This document shows positions 61,621 through 64,000 of a DNA stretch of 64,000 nucleotides, piece by piece; position 1 is the stretch's first letter, and every line of letters begins with the position of its first letter. A model generated the notes under the pieces. That model saw only the letters and a list, made by a program, of their open reading frames with translations. It did no database searches and was not told the DNA's origin. Source of the DNA: Caballeronia ptereochthonis (lineage in GTDB: Bacteria; Pseudomonadota; Gammaproteobacteria; Burkholderiales; Burkholderiaceae); contig NZ_FCOB02000001.1 of NCBI RefSeq assembly GCF_001545075.1, forward strand, positions 248,001 through 312,000, given 5' to 3'. A program made the translations under genes and the position numbers.

Positions 61621-62079
61621 ATGAACCTCATTCTCTGGCGCCACGCCGAAGCGGAAGATCATGCGTCGAGCGACCTCGCGCGACAGCTCACGCCACGCGG
61701 ACGCAAGCAGGCGCAAGGCATCGCGAAGTGGCTGAAGCCGCGCGTCGGCGACGACGCCATCTTTCTCGCCAGTCCCGCCACGCGCACGATCCAGACCGCC
61801 GAAGCGTTCGGCGACCGCTATCGCGTAGTCGATGCGCTCGCGCCCGGCAACGGCGCGCAGGCCGTGCTCGATGCCACCGGCTGGCCCGACGGCATCGGCG
61901 AGACGGTCGTCGTGATCGGGCATCAGCCGACGCTCGGGCGCGTGGCCGCGCTGCTCATGACCGGTCACGAAGCCGAATGGTCGATCAAGAAGTCGGGCGT
62001 CTGGTGGTTCCAGTCGCGCACCCGCGGCAGCGACGGCCAGACCGTGCTGCGCGCGGTCATCACGCCGGACCTGCTCTGA
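61621..62079 (+). CDS. sixA: Phosphohistidine phosphatase SixA
   Basis: This 152-residue histidine-phosphatase-superfamily protein carries the catalytic LILWRHAEAED near the N-terminus (RHG/RHA motif) and the second histidine in VVVIGHQPTLGRV. In E. coli SixA acts on phosphohistidine of the nitrogen phosphotransfer system. The length and the TPRGRKQAQGIAKWL and FLASPATRTIQTAEA segments fit SixA. GGAGACGATCG precedes the ATG at 61621. It is followed by olsB after 140 bp that contain a Pho-box-like array, so olsB has its own promoter. Confidence 0.88.
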   Translation: MNLILWRHAEAEDHASSDLARQLTPRGRKQAQGIAKWLKPRVGDDAIFLASPATRTIQTAEAFGDRYRVVDALAPGNGAQAVLDATGWPDGIGETVVVIGHQPTLGRVAALLMTGHEAEWSIKKSGVWWFQSRTRGSDGQTVLRAVITPDLL

Positions 62080-62120
62080 GCGCCGGGCAGGCGGCGTAAG
62101 CTCGTATTCATCCTGATGTC

Positions 62121-62160
62121 GTTTCATCGAAACGTCATTGCGATGCCATGCGAGCGTCAT
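62121..62160 (+). promoter_or_regulatory. Tandem Pho-box-like repeats before olsB
   Basis: Four 7-base units spaced by exactly 4 bp (11-bp periodicity) occur: GTTTCAT-cgaa-ACGTCAT-tgcg-ATGCCAT-gcga-GCGTCAT. Each matches the PhoB half-site CTGTCAT at five of seven positions. A likely -10 (TACTAC, 62168-62173, or TACATT, 62171-62176) follows 7-10 bp downstream, the usual place in PhoB-activated promoters that lack a -35. The olsB ATG lies 60 bp downstream of the array. Confidence 0.7.
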
Positions 62161-62219
62161 CGCGCATTACTACATTGGCGAGGACTCAAGCCACAGACAC
62201 GTCCTGTCGAGGAACGCCA

Positions 62220-63044
62220 ATGCAAGATCTGCCGACGCCTTTCCTGCAACTCGGAGCGTCATCGCTCTCGCTCGATTCGCGCCGCCACCTTCCGCGCACT
62301 TCGGAAACCGTCACGGGCCGTGAGCGCCTGCAAGTCTCGTGGGCCCGCGACGAAGACGCCCTGCGCGACGCGCAGCGCCTGCGCTATCGCGTGTTCTCCG
62401 AAGAGATGGGCGCGCGCCTTTCCGGCCCCGCCGGCCTCGATGTCGATGCCTTCGACGCCTACTGCGATCACCTCCTCGTGCGCGATCTCGACACGCTGCA
62501 AGTGGTCGGCACGTATCGCGTGCTGCCGCCGCATCAGGCGGCGCGCATCGGCCGTCTGTACGCCGAGAGCGAGTTCGACGTGTCGCGCCTCACGCACCTT
62601 CGCCCGAAGCTCGTCGAGGTGGGCCGCTCGTGCGTGCATCCCGACTATCGCAACGGCGCGGTGATCATGTCGCTGTGGGGCGGACTCGCCGCGTACATGA
62701 TGCAGAACGGCTACGAGACGATGCTCGGCTGCGCGAGCGTCGGCATGATCGACGGCGGTCACTACGCCGCGAATCTCTATTGCTCGCTTCCCGCCGATGC
62801 GCTCACCGCGCCCGAATACCGTGCCTTCCCGCATACGCCGCTGCCGGTCGAGGAGTTGCGCACGGGCGCCAGTGTGAGCCCGCCGCCGCTCGTGAAGGGC
62901 TATCTGCGGCTTGGCGCGAAGATCTGCGGCGCGCCGGCGTGGGATCCCGACTTCAACACGGCCGACTTCCTCACGCTCTTCCGTCTCTCCGAGATCAACG
63001 CGCGCTACGCGCGTCACTTCATCGGCGACGTGCAGGGGCGCTGA
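62220..63044 (+). CDS. olsB: L-ornithine N-alpha-acyltransferase (ornithine lipid synthesis)
   Basis: This 274-residue GNAT-fold enzyme transfers a 3-hydroxyacyl group from acyl-ACP to the alpha-amino group of ornithine, making lyso-ornithine lipid, the first step to phosphorus-free ornithine lipids. LRYRVFSEEMGARL, DHLLVRDLDTLQVVGTYRVLPP, LVEVGRSCVHPDYRNGAVIMSLWGGLAAYM and LGCASVGMIDGGHYAANLY are typical of OlsB. AGGAACGCCA precedes the ATG at 62220. The O-acyltransferase OlsA is not next to it. A PhoB-type site lies upstream, matching induction under phosphate limitation known for such lipids. Confidence 0.9.
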   Translation: MQDLPTPFLQLGASSLSLDSRRHLPRTSETVTGRERLQVSWARDEDALRDAQRLRYRVFSEEMGARLSGPAGLDVDAFDAYCDHLLVRDLDTLQVVGTYRVLPPHQAARIGRLYAESEFDVSRLTHLRPKLVEVGRSCVHPDYRNGAVIMSLWGGLAAYMMQNGYETMLGCASVGMIDGGHYAANLYCSLPADALTAPEYRAFPHTPLPVEELRTGASVSPPPLVKGYLRLGAKICGAPAWDPDFNTADFLTLFRLSEINARYARHFIGDVQGR

Positions 63045-63063
63045 GCATCAGGCAGTCAAATGA

Positions 63064-63093
63064 AAATGGCCCCGTCGCTTCATGCGCGGGGCC
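63064..63093 (-). terminator. Terminator of ppx (possibly bidirectional)
   Basis: A 7-bp stem GGCCCCG/CGGGGCC at 63068-63074 and 63087-63093 is followed leftward by ATTTTCA. It lies 16 bp beyond the ppx stop and 24 bp after the convergent olsB stop, so it may serve both. Confidence 0.7.
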
Positions 63094-63108
63094 TTCGCAC
63101 ATCACGGC

Positions 63109-64000
63109 TCAATCGTCCGTGTACACCACGCGATACGGCCGGCCGATCTTCTCCCATTCCATTGCTTCCTGAATCAGGCTGTAGTCGGTGAGCGGATTGT
63201 TCGTCACCCAGTCGTTCGGCAGGCGCACTTCGAAGCCGCCGCCCGCCGCCCTCACCTCGATGCCCGGCAGACCGACATCGGCGCGACGGCGCGACAGCAA
63301 TGCCGCGAGGCGCAGGCAGAAGAGCAACGTCCAGTCGATGTCGCGCGCCTGCGCGAGCTTGCCGAGCTTGCCCGCGTGTCCCAGCACGAGCGCGGCGAGC
63401 CGCGCCTGATCGGTGCGCGAGAAGCCGGGCATGTCGGCGTTGCTGGCGATATACGCGGAATGCTTGTGATAGGCGCTATGCGCGATCGACAAACCGATCT
63501 CGTGCAGCGACGCCGCCCACGCGAGGAACATGCGGTTCTCTTCACGCACGTCCTCGTCGGGCTCGCCCAGCTGATCGTAGAAGCTGATCGCCAGCTCGCC
63601 GATGCGGTCGGCCTGCGCGGCATCGACGCCATAGCGGCGCTTGAAGCCTTCTACCGTCACCGTGCGCATGTCCTGATGCTGCGAGCGTCCGAGCAGATCG
63701 TAGAGGACGCCCAGACGCAGGGCGGCGTCGGTCGTGTCGGCATATTCGATGCCCAGCTCCTCGAACACCCCGAGCATGATCGACAGGCCGCCCGCCAGCA
63801 CCGGCACGCGGTCCGGCTTGAGCGCGATGAGCTTGAGACGGTTCACGTTTTCCGCCTTGATGAGCGCGCGCTTGAGGCGCTCGAGGCCGCCGCGCGAGAT
63901 GCCGTGCGTCACGCCCTCGTCGTTGAAGCCGTTTGCTTCGATCAGTTCGGCCAGGGCGCGCGCCGTGCCCGACGAGCCGATCGCCTGATCCCAGCCCGTC
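63109..64000 (-). CDS. ppx: Exopolyphosphatase, 3' part (runs off the window)
   Basis: The C-terminal 296 residues of a Ppx/GppA phosphatase are present; the gene continues past the right edge, so the N-terminal ATP-binding half is not visible. Here GWDQAIGSSGTARALAEL, then VPVLAGGLSIMLGVFEELGI, LRLGVLYDLLGR and the HD-like helical region MFLAWAASLHEIGLSIAHSAYHKHSAYI are all typical. The enzyme removes terminal phosphate from polyphosphate. In this bacterial group ppx usually neighbours ppk and phoBR, which would lie outside the window. The internal GTG at 63912 is not the start. Confidence 0.93.
   Translation of the reverse strand, partial: TGWDQAIGSSGTARALAELIEANGFNDEGVTHGISRGGLERLKRALIKAENVNRLKLIALKPDRVPVLAGGLSIMLGVFEELGIEYADTTDAALRLGVLYDLLGRSQHQDMRTVTVEGFKRRYGVDAAQADRIGELAISFYDQLGEPDEDVREENRMFLAWAASLHEIGLSIAHSAYHKHSAYIASNADMPGFSRTDQARLAALVLGHAGKLGKLAQARDIDWTLLFCLRLAALLSRRRADVGLPGIEVRAAGGGFEVRLPNDWVTNNPLTDYSLIQEAMEWEKIGRPYRVVYTDD

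Noticed and set aside
1-64000. CRISPR array or insertion sequence
   Set aside because: No regularly spaced direct repeats, cas genes, transposases or terminal inverted repeats were seen on reading both strands.

Overview
The window is high-GC (roughly 64%), gene-dense chromosomal DNA. The gene families, small exported proteins and the sixA-olsB-ppx neighbourhood point to a betaproteobacterium of the Burkholderia/Paraburkholderia/Caballeronia group. The genus is an inference from gene content, since no rRNA is present. I annotate about 59 protein genes, two tRNAs (Arg-UCU and Pro-UGG), one decayed small gene, several operators and a set of intrinsic terminators. I saw no prophage, insertion sequence, integrase or CRISPR array.

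Layout. 0-7 kb: a small membrane protein, an exported peroxiredoxin, and three signalling proteins (HDOD with a degenerate EAL domain, PAS-like/GGDEF/EAL, and HDOD with a GAF-like tail). 7-13 kb: a chemotaxis receptor, a fosmidomycin-resistance-type MFS exporter, propionyl-CoA synthetase, and a two-gene operon of unknown function whose promoter carries a Fur box in its spacer. 13-22 kb: mtnN, uvrD, valS, galU, a broken small exported-protein gene, tusA and a HigBA-like toxin-antitoxin pair.

22-34 kb is a complete-looking myo-inositol island. Two Gfo/Idh/MocA dehydrogenases and an RpiR-type repressor run leftward. A sugar ABC importer (binding protein, permease, ATPase) and iolC(-DUF2090 fusion), iolD, iolE and iolB run rightward. 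A GGAA-N6-TTCC site lies in the divergent control region. iolA/mmsA is not in the window. 34-39 kb holds a tightly overlapping leftward operon: iron-type alcohol dehydrogenase, hotdog thioesterase, then LivH-M-G-F-like transporter genes with no binding protein.

39-50 kb is mostly housekeeping: a low-specificity threonine aldolase, alaS, a CaiB/BaiF CoA-transferase, glnS, an orphan glutamate/aspartate-type binding protein, a NUDIX hydrolase and small exported glycine-zipper and surface-antigen-like proteins. 49.5-56.6 kb: a lipid-anchored di-haem peroxidase, an exported acid phosphatase, and a GntR regulator divergent from an amidohydrolase plus MFS pair with a clear double operator between them, followed by a degenerate receiver protein. 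57-64 kb: tRNA-Arg, uppP, an aldose-1-epimerase-like protein, an NlpD-type LytM protein, small lipoproteins, tRNA-Pro, sixA, olsB and the 3' part of ppx.

The signals most worth following are regulatory: (1) a 17-bp Fur palindrome exactly filling the -35/-10 spacer of an unknown two-gene operon; (2) four 11-bp Pho-box-like repeats before olsB, consistent with phosphate-starvation control of ornithine-lipid synthesis; (3) the IolR-type operator; (4) a 16-bp palindrome touching the toxin start codon; (5) a long structured hairpin before iolE.
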